From JBKBUF01 sp046290815 (lineage in GTDB: Bacteria; Bacteroidota; Bacteroidia; Cytophagales; Cytophagaceae): a DNA stretch of 34,312 nt. Location: contig JBKBUF010000038.1 in the NCBI GenBank assembly GCA_046290815.1, positions 1 through 34,312 of the forward strand, given 5' to 3'. The notes under the pieces are model-generated. The model worked only from the letters and a program-made list of their open reading frames with translations, had not been told where the DNA came from and searched no databases. Both the position numbers and the translations under genes were made by a program. Below, one piece after another: positions 1 to 8,843 of the stretch (position 1 is its first letter; every line of letters starts with the position of its first letter).

Positions 1-121
1 ATTCATAATTATTCATCGGTTTTTTAATCCCGACGAAGGTAATTACTGGTGCATTCTTGTTGCCAAATTTGGTGCACTCTTATTTTCCGATTTTGGTGCA
101 GTTGTAGTTACCGACTACACA
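1..121 (-). mobile_element. IS21-like insertion sequence end (left edge, partial)
   Basis: These 121 bases are an exact reverse complement of 34192-34312; the match stops at base 122. Read from the inner tip outward, the element starts TGTGTAGTCGG, so it has a TG tip as in the IS21 family. It then carries three imperfect tandem units of about 24 bp (89-112, 65-88, 42-64), each containing TGCACC. Multiple short repeats inside the ends are known for IS21-family elements and are thought to bind transposase. Only the end is present: no transposase can be read, so the family call is an inference. Confidence 0.55.
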
Positions 122-305
122 GAATTTCATGAATTTGTAACTAAGTAATTAAAAAACAAAGTTTTAATGATCCGGATCTCAGGAAAGGCAAATGATCTTA
201 AATTCAAAAATTGTAATAATTCATACATTCCTAATAAATATTACAGGTAAGTGACTTTAAATCTGGTATTTACGTAATTTAGCTAATATATAAATTGTAT
301 TTAGT
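122..305. other. Non-coding spacer between the IS end and the first adhesin gene
   Basis: This is 184 bp of AT-rich sequence without a convincing ORF, RNA gene or strong hairpin. It must hold the promoter of the gene starting at 306, unless that gene is read from inside the insertion sequence. I found no clean TAnnTTTG box here. Confidence 0.4.
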
Positions 306-3300
306 ATGTTAAAGATTACCAGTAAGATTTTTGATGTTGCAGAAAATTATATCAGGTTATTCGGGATAGTTATATTTTTATTTTTTTCTTCATATAATGT
401 ACAAAGTCAAACAACAACAGTTTCAGGAGCAAGTACCTGGACGAACAGTAACAGTTGGTCATCGGGTGTTCCTGCTTCAGGAAGTACAGCTACCGTAAAT
501 CATTCTATTCAACTGAATACAAATTTATCCATAACCGGTAACTATACCTTCAATGCTCCTGTTACAGATGCTTCAGGTAATCCAAGATATAGTATTACTC
601 TTTCTGATTTCGGAATGTTAACTGTTAATGCTAATTCCAGCATCGAAGGGACTATAACTACTCAGCAATCTTCGTCTTTGATAATATCGGCAGGAACAAC
701 ATTTGTTGTTGGAGCTTCCGGTTCTACAAGTACATCTAACTTTAGAAATGCTTCAAATATTACGGTTGAGGAAGGAGCTACTTTAATTTTTAATGGAAAT
801 TTAAGTATTAGCAACGAAGTAGTGTTCACAGTTAACGGAACTTTAATTATCAACGGAAATTATTCTTCGGGCAATACCTCTATATTACAAGGAACCGGAA
901 CTATCTCGACAACGGGGTCCATGACGACAAATCAAACTTCTACAGTTTTCGGATCTTCAGGGTCATGTTCTTCAAACTGTACAGGGTCCTCCTTATGTAA
1001 TTACTCCAATACAATCGGTAGTTCAGGATCAGTATGCTCAGGCGGTAGTGTCGCTCTTACCGGAAATAATATTACAAATGCAACTTATCAATGGGAAGTC
1101 AGTACAACTTCTGCTACTACAGGATTTACAACCCTAACAGGTGCTACAGGTCGTGATTATACGCCCACCAATATTACAACTACCACCTGGTTTAGGAGAG
1201 CCATTACCGTAGGCAATTGTACAAACCGGAGTACTGCAGTGCAGATAAGTATAACACCTCCACCTTCGGCAAGTATTACATCTGGAGGGGGCACAACTTT
1301 TTGTCAGGGGGGATCAGTAGTGTTAAATGCTAATACCGGTACCGGTTTATTATACCAGTGGCAGAGAGATCTGGTTAATATTTCAGGTGCTACAGGCGCT
1401 TCGTATACAGCTACAGCCGCAGGCAGCTACAGAGTAATAGTAAGTAATTCCTGCGGTACCGCAACTTCTACCGCTATTACTGTAACTGTTAACTCAAATC
1501 CGGTTGCAACAATAAGTCCATCCGGTACAAGCTATATATGTAATGGCAATACAATTACTTTGTCAGCGACTACTGGTGCAGGGTATTCCTACATTTGGCA
1601 ATTGAATGGAAATACCATTACGGGAGCTACTAACTCAACATACAACGCATCGGTTTCAGGCCAATATACTGTCAGGGTAACGGCTACTACCGGTTGTTTT
1701 ACTATATCAGCTCCGATAACTGTAGTTGTTAATGATAATCCTACAGCATCCATAACTTATTCTGGAAGCAATACTATTTGTGAGGGTTCAAATTTACTCT
1801 TGACAGCTAATTCAGGTACGGGATATTTATACCAGTGGAATCTGAACGGATCGCCTATTTCAGGTGCTAATTCATCTACTTACAATGCATCTCAGGCAGG
1901 AGATTATACTGTTACTATTTCAGTGGCCGGCTGTACTTCTGCCACTTCTCAAGCGGTGACAATATCTACCCAATCAGGTATCTGGTTAGGAACTACTGCT
2001 GACTGGCATGTAGCATCCAATTGGTGCGGCGGGGTACCCACCACTACTACTGATGTAGTAATAAATGCAGGCACACCGGCAGCACCGATCATAAATGCTG
2101 CTGCTGTAGCAAGAAATATTTCTATAGCCGCAGGTACAAGTCTTACTGTTAGCGGAAATAATACTTTAAGCGTGAACGGAGATTTTTACAATGCGGGTGC
2201 TTTTAATTGTAATAATGGTACAGTTGCTTTTGTCGGTTCAGGTAACAATTCCTTCTCCTCAACATCCGGTCAAACATTAAATAATGTTACCTTAAATAAA
2301 ACCGGACAGATTTCATTAGTTAATTTAATGTTGATTCAGGGAGTTTTAAGATTGAATAATGGGACATTAGTCACCAACAACCACCTTACTTTAAATTTAA
2401 ATTCAGGTGCTATTGCATATGAAACGGGGGATAACGGTGGAGTATCGGGTAGTTTAACAGTATATAAAGATATAACATCCGCCAGGACTCATTACCTTGC
2501 AACTCCATTGAACGGAACTACCGCAGCTGATTTTGCAGATGATACTGAAGTGATAAATCCTTCCACAAACAGGACACGATTATTTCGTTTTTCTAATAAT
2601 GCCTGGGTGGGAATTAATAACCTGAGCACAGCTTTAAATTTACAGGAAGGATATTCTTTATTTTTCCTGAATCCTACTGTACTGGATTTTACAGGGACGT
2701 ATAATCATAGCTTAATTGTACCTGACCTGACTTATAGTAATTCATCAGTTTCATGGCAATTGGTTGGAAATCCTTATCCCTCTACAGTGAATTGGGATAA
2801 TGAGAATATTGTAAAGGAAGGTTTTGATAATGCAGTTTATTTTTGGGATGGTGCTGCCGGAAGGTATGCATCTTATGTTTATCAGGCAGGAACTAATTCC
2901 GCTACTCAATACATTCCTGCTATGCAAAGCTTTTTTGTTCAGACCAATGGGGCAGGAGGCACTGCAAGGCTAAATCTTAACAGACATTCCCGCGTTACCA
3001 ATCCTAATCCGGGCATTTGGAGAGTAAAATCCGAAAGAAATAAACTTCGTTTGAGATTGTCAGCCGGTAATCTCTCTGATGAAACTATAGTCAGATTACA
3101 TGAAGATGCAACCTTTGATTATGATGGAAAATTTGATGCTATCAAGTTTTATAATGGTACTGGTATGCCATCAGTTTTTACCTCTATAGGAAAAACTAAT
3201 TACTCTATAAACTCATTCTCACTTGATTTCATTGATAACTTTACGATACCAATAAAACTTGATTACTCTGTTACCGGAAATATGAAAATAAATGTTACCG

Positions 3301-3722
3301 AACTTCCGGATCTTGAATTGAATGAACAATTCTATTTATATGATAAAAGATTGGATTATCTTCAAAATCTAACAGTTAATCCTGAATACAATTTCAGTCA
3401 TACCAAAGGAGATACTGTCACGAGATTTTTTCTTGTTTACAAAAGAGAAAATGTAATTACAAGCCAGCAGGGAACTTCAGAATCCAGAGTAGTAATCCAG
3501 GGATTGGAAAATCAGATACATGTACATTTCCTTAATCATGATCAGGAGTCAGCAACCATTCATGTATACAATGCCTTGGGGAATGAAGTGGAAAATCTAA
3601 ATTATGTAAATACCTCCGCCGGTTTTGTATCCATTCCTGCTAATTATAGTCCGGGAGTGTATGTTGTAAAAGTTAAGGTGGGAGAGAAGGTGACGACCGG
3701 GAAAGCAGTTATAGGGAATTAA
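306..3722 (+). CDS. Giant secreted adhesin-like protein with four Ig/PKD-like repeats and a T9SS type A sorting domain
   Basis: This is a 1138-residue surface or secreted protein. A signal peptide covers about residues 1-35 (hydrophobic run GIVIFLFFSS, then QSQ). Residues 36-230 are a Ser/Thr/Asn-rich beta-solenoid-like region. Four tandem Ig/PKD-like domains follow, with lead cysteines near 243, 333, 412 and 491 (spacing 79-90), each paired with a second Cys as in SNSCGTA or TTGCFTI. A further beta-rich part (about 555-680) starts with the W-x-G motif IWLGTTADWH. The rest is a module shared with the proteins at 4829 and 9175 (HYLATPLNGTTAADFADD, VGNPYPS, MQSFFVQTNGAGG). The last 75 residues fit a type A T9SS tail (VYNALGNEV, GVYVVKVKVG, KAVIGN). 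I infer outer-membrane translocation by T9SS and a role in adhesion, gliding or matrix binding. No enzymatic domain was seen. The start ATG gives a sensible signal peptide. Confidence 0.85.
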   Translation: MLKITSKIFDVAENYIRLFGIVIFLFFSSYNVQSQTTTVSGASTWTNSNSWSSGVPASGSTATVNHSIQLNTNLSITGNYTFNAPVTDASGNPRYSITLSDFGMLTVNANSSIEGTITTQQSSSLIISAGTTFVVGASGSTSTSNFRNASNITVEEGATLIFNGNLSISNEVVFTVNGTLIINGNYSSGNTSILQGTGTISTTGSMTTNQTSTVFGSSGSCSSNCTGSSLCNYSNTIGSSGSVCSGGSVALTGNNITNATYQWEVSTTSATTGFTTLTGATGRDYTPTNITTTTWFRRAITVGNCTNRSTAVQISITPPPSASITSGGGTTFCQGGSVVLNANTGTGLLYQWQRDLVNISGATGASYTATAAGSYRVIVSNSCGTATSTAITVTVNSNPVATISPSGTSYICNGNTITLSATTGAGYSYIWQLNGNTITGATNSTYNASVSGQYTVRVTATTGCFTISAPITVVVNDNPTASITYSGSNTICEGSNLLLTANSGTGYLYQWNLNGSPISGANSSTYNASQAGDYTVTISVAGCTSATSQAVTISTQSGIWLGTTADWHVASNWCGGVPTTTTDVVINAGTPAAPIINAAAVARNISIAAGTSLTVSGNNTLSVNGDFYNAGAFNCNNGTVAFVGSGNNSFSSTSGQTLNNVTLNKTGQISLVNLMLIQGVLRLNNGTLVTNNHLTLNLNSGAIAYETGDNGGVSGSLTVYKDITSARTHYLATPLNGTTAADFADDTEVINPSTNRTRLFRFSNNAWVGINNLSTALNLQEGYSLFFLNPTVLDFTGTYNHSLIVPDLTYSNSSVSWQLVGNPYPSTVNWDNENIVKEGFDNAVYFWDGAAGRYASYVYQAGTNSATQYIPAMQSFFVQTNGAGGTARLNLNRHSRVTNPNPGIWRVKSERNKLRLRLSAGNLSDETIVRLHEDATFDYDGKFDAIKFYNGTGMPSVFTSIGKTNYSINSFSLDFIDNFTIPIKLDYSVTGNMKINVTELPDLELNEQFYLYDKRLDYLQNLTVNPEYNFSHTKGDTVTRFFLVYKRENVITSQQGTSESRVVIQGLENQIHVHFLNHDQESATIHVYNALGNEVENLNYVNTSAGFVSIPANYSPGVYVVKVKVGEKVTTGKAVIGN

Positions 3723-3748
3723 GAATGAAGAATTAAGAATGAGGAAGG

Positions 3749-3776
3749 TTGAATGATGAATGTTGAATGTTGAATG
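3749..3776. repeat. Heptanucleotide tandem repeat (TTGAATG, four units)
   Basis: Four consecutive 7-bp units (ttgaatg, atgaatg, ttgaatg, ttgaatg) lie just after the stop of the upstream adhesin gene, preceded by a related purine-rich stretch of gaatgaag and taagaatg words. The array directly abuts the palindromic element starting at 3781. Confidence 0.7.
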
Positions 3777-3780
3777 TCAC

Positions 3781-3988
3781 CCCGTCATTGCGAAGCAGAA
3801 GATAATATTGAATTAACCTGTTTCCTAAATTCATATTCATGATTCCATAAAGAAATGCTTAAGCAATCTGGGAAATATTCCTTCCTTAATAATCCAAAGA
3901 TTGCTTCAGCATTTCATTAATTTAATAAAGGTATTAGATTAATCACTAACGGTTGATTATAGGCTGTTCAATGCTTCGCAATGACGGG
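3781..3988. repeat. Nested palindromic intergenic element (MITE- or BIME-like)
   Basis: A 208-bp element is bounded by a perfect 17-bp inverted repeat (cccgtcattgcgaagca at 3781-3797, its complement at 3972-3988). A second inverted repeat lies inside: gaaatgcttaagcaatct at 3852-3869 pairs with 3898-3915 with one mismatch. It has no ORF. It lies between convergent genes (the adhesin ending at 3722 and mobA ending at 4001), where such elements often accumulate and may act as terminators. The CGTCATTGCGAAGC core resembles dispersed repeats I recall from other bacterial genomes. Whether it is mobile is unknown. Confidence 0.65.
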
Positions 3989-4000
3989 AACCGACAACTT

Positions 4001-4576
4001 TCATTCCCCCTGACTGTTAAAATTCCTGAAGCTGCTCTTTTCAGAAATCGTTATTTCAAGTGCCTTCGTTTTAAAACGCGATAGCAATTGCTGAAAGCTG
4101 TAGCTTTGCAATTTTCCTTCTGCTAATTCATTTTGAATTTTCTTTAGTCCTTTGCTTGTATATATTCCACACAGAGGTTCCCAGTACTCCTCATTCCTGT
4201 AAGCAAAGAAATCATAGCTGGGTGTTTCTGCTTTATAAACCTGCAACAACTTTTCAAGGGTAGAAGGCTGCATATCCGGCAGGTCAGTAGCCAGTACAAA
4301 AATATCCATTTCCGGAAATGTCACATGCGCAGAAAGCAATCCTCTCAATGGTCCTGCAGAAACAGGATGGTCCACGATGAGTTGATTACTTTGAAAAAGT
4401 TTAGTATAAGTTTCCTGCTGGCTTTCATTGATTGAAACAAATACTTCAATACGCAATGAAGTAAGATTTCCAAAAGCATGCTGAACAAGGCTTGTACCCT
4501 GATAAGGAAGCAAACCTTTATCTGTTCCCATTCGGGTACTTTTTCCTCCGGTAAGTATAAGGGCGATGAGGTTCAA
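4001..4576 (-). CDS. mobA: Molybdenum cofactor guanylyltransferase (MobA)
   Basis: This 191-residue cytoplasmic nucleotidyltransferase matches the usual MobA size. It should transfer GMP from GTP to Mo-molybdopterin to make the bis-MGD type of cofactor. Residues 7-21 carry the nucleotide-binding motif LxxGGxSxRMGxDKG. PVSAGPLRGL (71-80) and the metal-binding ATDLPDM (D98) follow, then EPLCGIY. The only in-frame start upstream of the P-loop is TTG at 4576, with a TAA two codons before it. That TTG lies inside a heptanucleotide repeat array, so the leader is low-complexity and no ribosome binding site is visible. No other molybdenum genes are in the window. The gene sits alone between two adhesin genes, flanked by repeats, so it is out of its usual context. 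A related nucleotidyltransferase is possible but less likely. Confidence 0.85.
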   Translation of the reverse strand: MNLIALILTGGKSTRMGTDKGLLPYQGTSLVQHAFGNLTSLRIEVFVSINESQQETYTKLFQSNQLIVDHPVSAGPLRGLLSAHVTFPEMDIFVLATDLPDMQPSTLEKLLQVYKAETPSYDFFAYRNEEYWEPLCGIYTSKGLKKIQNELAEGKLQSYSFQQLLSRFKTKALEITISEKSSFRNFNSQGE

Positions 4577-4615
4577 AGTTTAAAGTTTAAAGCTTAAAGT
4601 TAAAAGTTTAAAGTG
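4574..4615. repeat. Heptanucleotide tandem repeat (TAAAGTT, six units) at the mobA start
   Basis: Six 7-bp units follow the pattern caaagtt, taaagtt, taaagct, taaagtt, aaaagtt, taaagtg. The first unit contains the complement of the mobA TTG start codon. A pyrimidine-rich stretch at about 4631-4680, with words such as gctttaa, gctttct and ccctttaa, is partly complementary, so the two could fold into an imperfect hairpin. Confidence 0.65.
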
Positions 4616-4828
4616 TTAAATTTTCTACTTTCGCTTTAAGCTTTCTGTTTTCAGCTTTCTTCTTTTTACCCTTTAATTTTTATCTTTCATGCCTAAGGTT
4701 ACATATATTCACCGAATTAACCCCTTTGTCGGCCAAAATTTCTTTAAATTTAATTAACAACTCAGCTGGATTTTTTCTTAATCAGGGTATCATCACCGGT
4801 CCGGTGGGCTTGTTTTAATTTCTTAATT

Positions 4829-7800
4829 ATGAAACATTTATACTTATCACTTAGCATTGCTTTGCTAAGCCTGCAATTGTCTGCACAGCAACTTTTAGAC
4901 AATTTCAACAGAGCCAATAACAACTCTGTAGGAAACGGATGGATAGAAACTGAATCACAAAATACTCTTGCCTCTGTTAACAATGGTATGCTTAGGCTTA
5001 CTTCGCAGACAGGCACTTCAGGGAGAGTTTCTGTGGGAAGAGATGTTTCGGGAACTTACAACTCTACACCCGGCCTTAACGGACAGAGTATGACCTGGTC
5101 GTTTAACTTCCGCCAGTCATCCACCAATCCGAACGGATTTAACGACGGCATGTTTGGTGCTGCATTTATTTTAGGAAGTACCTCAGCTAATACTACCTCT
5201 GGACAGGGATATGCAGTTATTATAGGAGTTCCGGGATCAACTGATCCTGTAAGTCTTGTTTCATTTTCAAACGGATTAAGAAACACTACCCTTACAAGGT
5301 TAATAGATTGTTCGGCAAATCTACCCACCGCTTATTTGTCAGTAAGAGTTACTTACAATCCTTCAAACAATAGCTGGACTCTTTCTACCAGAAATGATGG
5401 TGCCTCCTTTGCCGATGCCGGAAGTAATAACAATTTTGCAAGTTGTGGCTCAGTTACAAACTCTGCTTATATAGGAATCGATCTGAAATATATTCATTGC
5501 CTTTACAATTTCGGTAATCAGTCACAGAATGCTTTGTTTGACAACATTTATGTCCCGGGAATTACACAAGCTCCTTCATGTGCTACACTCATTTCTCCGG
5601 CCAATGCTGCTTCGGTAAACTGCCAATTAAGCGCTACATTACAGTGGCAGGCTCCCTCTTCAGGCGCTCCGGTTCAGGGCTATAAAGTATATGCCGGAAC
5701 AGATGGAAATGGAAACGCTTTGCCTACAAATTTTATTAATGGAACAAGTGTAAGTAATACCAATTTTAACCTGACAGGATTAACTGCCAATACCACCTAT
5801 TACTGGACGGTCCTTTCTGTTAATAGTGCAGGAGAAGCAATGGGATGCTCTATATTTTCTTTTACTACCGGAGATATTCCTTCTGCACCTGTCGCACCAC
5901 ATATGAGCAGATGTGGTGCCGGTACTGTTACATTAAATGCTTCCGGTGCTGTATCATATAACTGGTATGCCGCTGCTTCCGGAGGAACGGCTATAGCTTC
6001 AGGCAGCTCATTTACTACTCCTGAATTAAATGCCACTACCAGTTATTATGTCACTGCTGTTTCTTCAGATGGATGCGAAAGTCAGGGAAGAACCCAGGTA
6101 ACAGCTGTCATTCATTCTTTACCAGAGGTGCAGATATCGGCTGATCAAACTATGCCGGTTTGTGCAGGAGTAACAGTTTCCCTTATCAGTAATTACAATT
6201 CAGGAAATAGCTGGTCCACCGGAGCCACTGCTTCGTCTATACAAGTTACACAGGCAGGAATATATGCTGTTGAAGTAACAGATAACAACAATTGTCATGC
6301 AACTGCGACTTTTGAAGTTACTACAGATTCTTGCTCTTTCGTATGGACAGGTGTTGTATCTTCAGACTGGCATGAGGCAGGTAACTGGGATAAAGGCTTA
6401 GTTCCTTTTAGTTACTCGGATGTAACAATTCCTTCAATCGTGCCAAATAAACCTGAAGTGGCTAAAATAGCGGTTGCTAGAAAGTTACATTTAATGACAG
6501 ATGCAGAGTTGACTATTGCAACAGACGGAGAAATAAACTTAAAAGGAGATTTGACTGTAAATGGAATTTACATAGATAATGGAATAACACAGTTTTCCGG
6601 AAGCGTATGGCAAAATATTTCAGGTATTGTTGAATTTAATAATTTGGTTTTAAATAATAATATAGGCATTCGAATAAATAATCAGGCCAAAGTAAAAGGT
6701 AAATTGTTTTTAAGCAAGGGTGTGTTAAGTACAAATGATAGCTTAACTGTTAATCTTAATACAGGTTCAATAGTCTATTATGAGACAGACCTTGGGTCCG
6801 TGAATGGAAAAATTAAAGTTGTAAAGAATGTTAACTCTTTTAGGACACATTATATATCTTGTCCGGTAGAAGGTACAACCGCGATGGATATAAATGACAA
6901 TACTCAGGTAATTAACCCTTCTAATGGCAGATCAAGATTATTTACATTAAATTTTGACACTCAAAGCTGGGTTGGAATAACTAATTTGAATACCATGCTT
7001 TCACCAAATACAGGTTATTCAATATATTATCTAAATCCAGGTATTATTGATTATACCGGCCAGTATTTTCATGGAAAAACCTATCCGGGTCAAACAGTTT
7101 CTAATGCTGCTTCAGATAAAATGGTATTTGTTACAAATCCTTATCCTTCAAGTCTGGACTGGGATAATGAAGAAGGATGGACCAAATCAGGTATAGGTAA
7201 CGCAATCTATTATTGGGATGCAGCTGCAGGTAAGTATGTTTCATATGTAAAAGGCACAGCTACCAATGAAGGTAGTAGATTCATTCCTTCGCTGCAGTCA
7301 TTCTTTGTGATGACTGATGGCACAGGTGGAAGTGCGGTGGTTTCCGCTAACAATAACTCAAGGGTCAATAATCCTAATATTAATTTATTCAGGAAAAGTA
7401 ACGATGAAAAACTTTTAAGGATTGTCCTGAAAGCTGAAGGCCAAACGGATGAAACAGTAATTAGATTTTCTAGCGAGGCAACATTTAATTTTGATTATGA
7501 ATTGGATGCTGTCAAAATTATAAATCCTGAAGGAATACCCTCTATATATACTAATGTTGATGGAAAGAAATATTCCATTAATTCAGTGGCCGAAAATAAG
7601 TTAAAACCAATAGGTATAGAAGCGGATGTGTTATCTTCCGATACAAAAGAATTTGTCTTTTATACTACGAATGTAGGAGAAGATTTATATTTGTTAGATA
7701 ATAGCAATAATACTTCTATTCAAATATCCGATGCAACCTCATATAGCTTTTCAGGTGATGTAAATAAGGGGAGGTTTTATATTACAAGCAGAAAAGACCT

Positions 7801-8059
7801 TGATCATAAAATTTCTGATTCATGGTATATAACATCAGATGAAGCTAATGTAACAATTTATTTAAGTACTTCAGATAAAATTAATGTTTCTGTATTTGAT
7901 ATAATGGGCAAAGAGGTGTCCAGATTTGAGAACATTATCGGAAATGACGGATTTTTTAATCTCAATGTACCCGAGATTATTTCAGGAGTTTATGTAATTA
8001 GAGTTGACGATAATAAAAATGTAATTTCAGGAAAAGTCTTTCTAAGAAACAAAAAATAA
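4829..8059 (+). CDS. Giant secreted protein with lectin-like, FN3 and Ig-like domains and a T9SS type A sorting domain
   Basis: This is a 1076-residue surface or secreted protein. The signal peptide is residues 1-20 (MKHLYLSLSIALL, ending LSAQ). Residues 22-245 start DNFNRANNNSVGNGW, a pattern typical of jelly-roll or concanavalin-like domains. A fibronectin type III domain follows at about 250-345 (YKVYAGTDG, GLTANTTYYWTV), then two Ig-like domains (about 350-430, with SYNWYAAASGG; 432-500). A beta-rich region beginning FVWTGVVSSDWHEAGNW precedes the C-terminal module shared with the proteins at 306 and 9175 (HYISCPVEGTTA, VTNPYPSSLDWDNEEGW, LQSFFVMTDGTGG). The final ~75 residues are a T9SS tail (VFDIMGKEV, GVYVIRVDD, KVFLRNKK). 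The lectin-like domain suggests carbohydrate or matrix binding, which is an inference. It lies divergent from mobA, with 252 bp between them. Confidence 0.85.
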   Translation: MKHLYLSLSIALLSLQLSAQQLLDNFNRANNNSVGNGWIETESQNTLASVNNGMLRLTSQTGTSGRVSVGRDVSGTYNSTPGLNGQSMTWSFNFRQSSTNPNGFNDGMFGAAFILGSTSANTTSGQGYAVIIGVPGSTDPVSLVSFSNGLRNTTLTRLIDCSANLPTAYLSVRVTYNPSNNSWTLSTRNDGASFADAGSNNNFASCGSVTNSAYIGIDLKYIHCLYNFGNQSQNALFDNIYVPGITQAPSCATLISPANAASVNCQLSATLQWQAPSSGAPVQGYKVYAGTDGNGNALPTNFINGTSVSNTNFNLTGLTANTTYYWTVLSVNSAGEAMGCSIFSFTTGDIPSAPVAPHMSRCGAGTVTLNASGAVSYNWYAAASGGTAIASGSSFTTPELNATTSYYVTAVSSDGCESQGRTQVTAVIHSLPEVQISADQTMPVCAGVTVSLISNYNSGNSWSTGATASSIQVTQAGIYAVEVTDNNNCHATATFEVTTDSCSFVWTGVVSSDWHEAGNWDKGLVPFSYSDVTIPSIVPNKPEVAKIAVARKLHLMTDAELTIATDGEINLKGDLTVNGIYIDNGITQFSGSVWQNISGIVEFNNLVLNNNIGIRINNQAKVKGKLFLSKGVLSTNDSLTVNLNTGSIVYYETDLGSVNGKIKVVKNVNSFRTHYISCPVEGTTAMDINDNTQVINPSNGRSRLFTLNFDTQSWVGITNLNTMLSPNTGYSIYYLNPGIIDYTGQYFHGKTYPGQTVSNAASDKMVFVTNPYPSSLDWDNEEGWTKSGIGNAIYYWDAAAGKYVSYVKGTATNEGSRFIPSLQSFFVMTDGTGGSAVVSANNNSRVNNPNINLFRKSNDEKLLRIVLKAEGQTDETVIRFSSEATFNFDYELDAVKIINPEGIPSIYTNVDGKKYSINSVAENKLKPIGIEADVLSSDTKEFVFYTTNVGEDLYLLDNSNNTSIQISDATSYSFSGDVNKGRFYITSRKDLDHKISDSWYITSDEANVTIYLSTSDKINVSVFDIMGKEVSRFENIIGNDGFFNLNVPEIISGVYVIRVDDNKNVISGKVFLRNKK

Positions 8060-8085
8060 GTTAAAACGAACTGCTTATTATATAA

Positions 8086-8169
8086 TAAACTCCAGTAAGC
8101 CATTACTTTTATTTTATTGCCAAATGCTCCTTTTATATCTATTACAATTCCATTATCAGAAAGTAGCAT
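8086..8169 (-). pseudogene. Probable 3' remnant of a nucleotide-sugar dehydrogenase gene
   Basis: Minus-strand translation from 8169 to 8086 reads MLLSDNGIVIDIKGAF and, after a few residues, AYWSL. A hydrophobic strand followed by IDIKG and a terminal YWSL is how I remember the C-termini of UDP-N-acetylhexosamine dehydrogenases of polysaccharide loci. A TAA lies directly before the ATG, so nothing upstream is preserved. The expected stop after YWSL is lost, and the frame runs on into the 3' end of the adhesin gene at 4829-8059. It lies 69 bp downstream of the exosortase on the same strand. With only about 28 codons, chance resemblance is possible. Confidence 0.35.
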
Positions 8170-8238
8170 TTAAAATAATCTTATGAAAAATTATTAAAAA
8201 AATTAAGATAAAATATGCGGCTTGTAAGTTGAAAATTA

Positions 8239-8838
8239 TTAAGCATCTTTTGTCAGCATTTGCTGATGACTATTGTAATCATCGGAAGAAATGTATTTTA
8301 ACCGGATATAAAAATATATTATAATAAAAGCATAAGATAAAACATTAAATACGTCATGGTTTAAGCGTCCCATGCTTACTGATTTATAGAAACAAATTCC
8401 AACCACAACCATTCTTAGAATATTAAGCAAATAAATGATTCCAATTCCAATAATAATATTTTTAATTCTGGAAGGATAGGAAGGATAAGCAATAATTAAG
8501 GAAACATATGCGAAAATTATTTCAATTCCCAGGCAGGAATTATTCACTTTTAATACCTGGTATCCGGAAATAAAAACAGAGTATCCATTATTCGTAACGT
8601 CAAACCCGAAAAGCGAGATTATAAATGAAGCAGGTACGACTAACCCTTTTCTTAAGATTTCAATTAAACTATACTTTGCAAAGGATTCAGAAATAAAATA
8701 TTTGCTGGTAGGAGTTACTGAAGCATTATAACCTGAATAAATGAATTTAAGTACAAAAAATAAGAGAAGTGCCTTTACAAAGAAAAGGAGGATGGATTTA
8801 GTTGTATCTAAGTTTAATAGATGTTTTGTTTGACCCAA
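8239..8838 (-). CDS. Archaeosortase/exosortase family membrane protease-transpeptidase
   Basis: This 199-residue protein of the inner membrane has several hydrophobic helices (for example around 16-34, 103-120, 126-150 and 164-180). The exosortase triad is present and in order: Cys102 in NNSCLGIE, Arg142 in LNILRMV and His161 in NHDVFN. Exosortases are thought to cleave C-terminal sorting tripartite signals and transfer the substrate to a cell-envelope acceptor, usually tied to polysaccharide production. The start is TTG, directly after an in-frame TAA and 5 nt after the stop of the small PFDGG protein gene, so the two are almost certainly co-transcribed and translationally coupled. The position next to an EPS operon agrees with Bacteroidota exosortases of the XrtY type, but I cannot assign the subfamily by eye. 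Confidence 0.85.
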   Translation of the reverse strand: MGQTKHLLNLDTTKSILLFFVKALLLFFVLKFIYSGYNASVTPTSKYFISESFAKYSLIEILRKGLVVPASFIISLFGFDVTNNGYSVFISGYQVLKVNNSCLGIEIIFAYVSLIIAYPSYPSRIKNIIIGIGIIYLLNILRMVVVGICFYKSVSMGRLNHDVFNVLSYAFIIIYFYIRLKYISSDDYNSHQQMLTKDA

Positions 8839-8843
8839 TTAAT

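Noticed and set aside
4794..4806. Palindrome caccggtccggtg upstream of the gene at 4829
   Set aside because: A single 6-bp stem with a 1-nt centre cannot form a proper hairpin, and there is no second copy in the window to support an operator.
5056..6036. Minus-strand ORFs inside the adhesin gene at 4829-8059
   Set aside because: These are antisense shadows of a strongly supported coding frame with clear domains.
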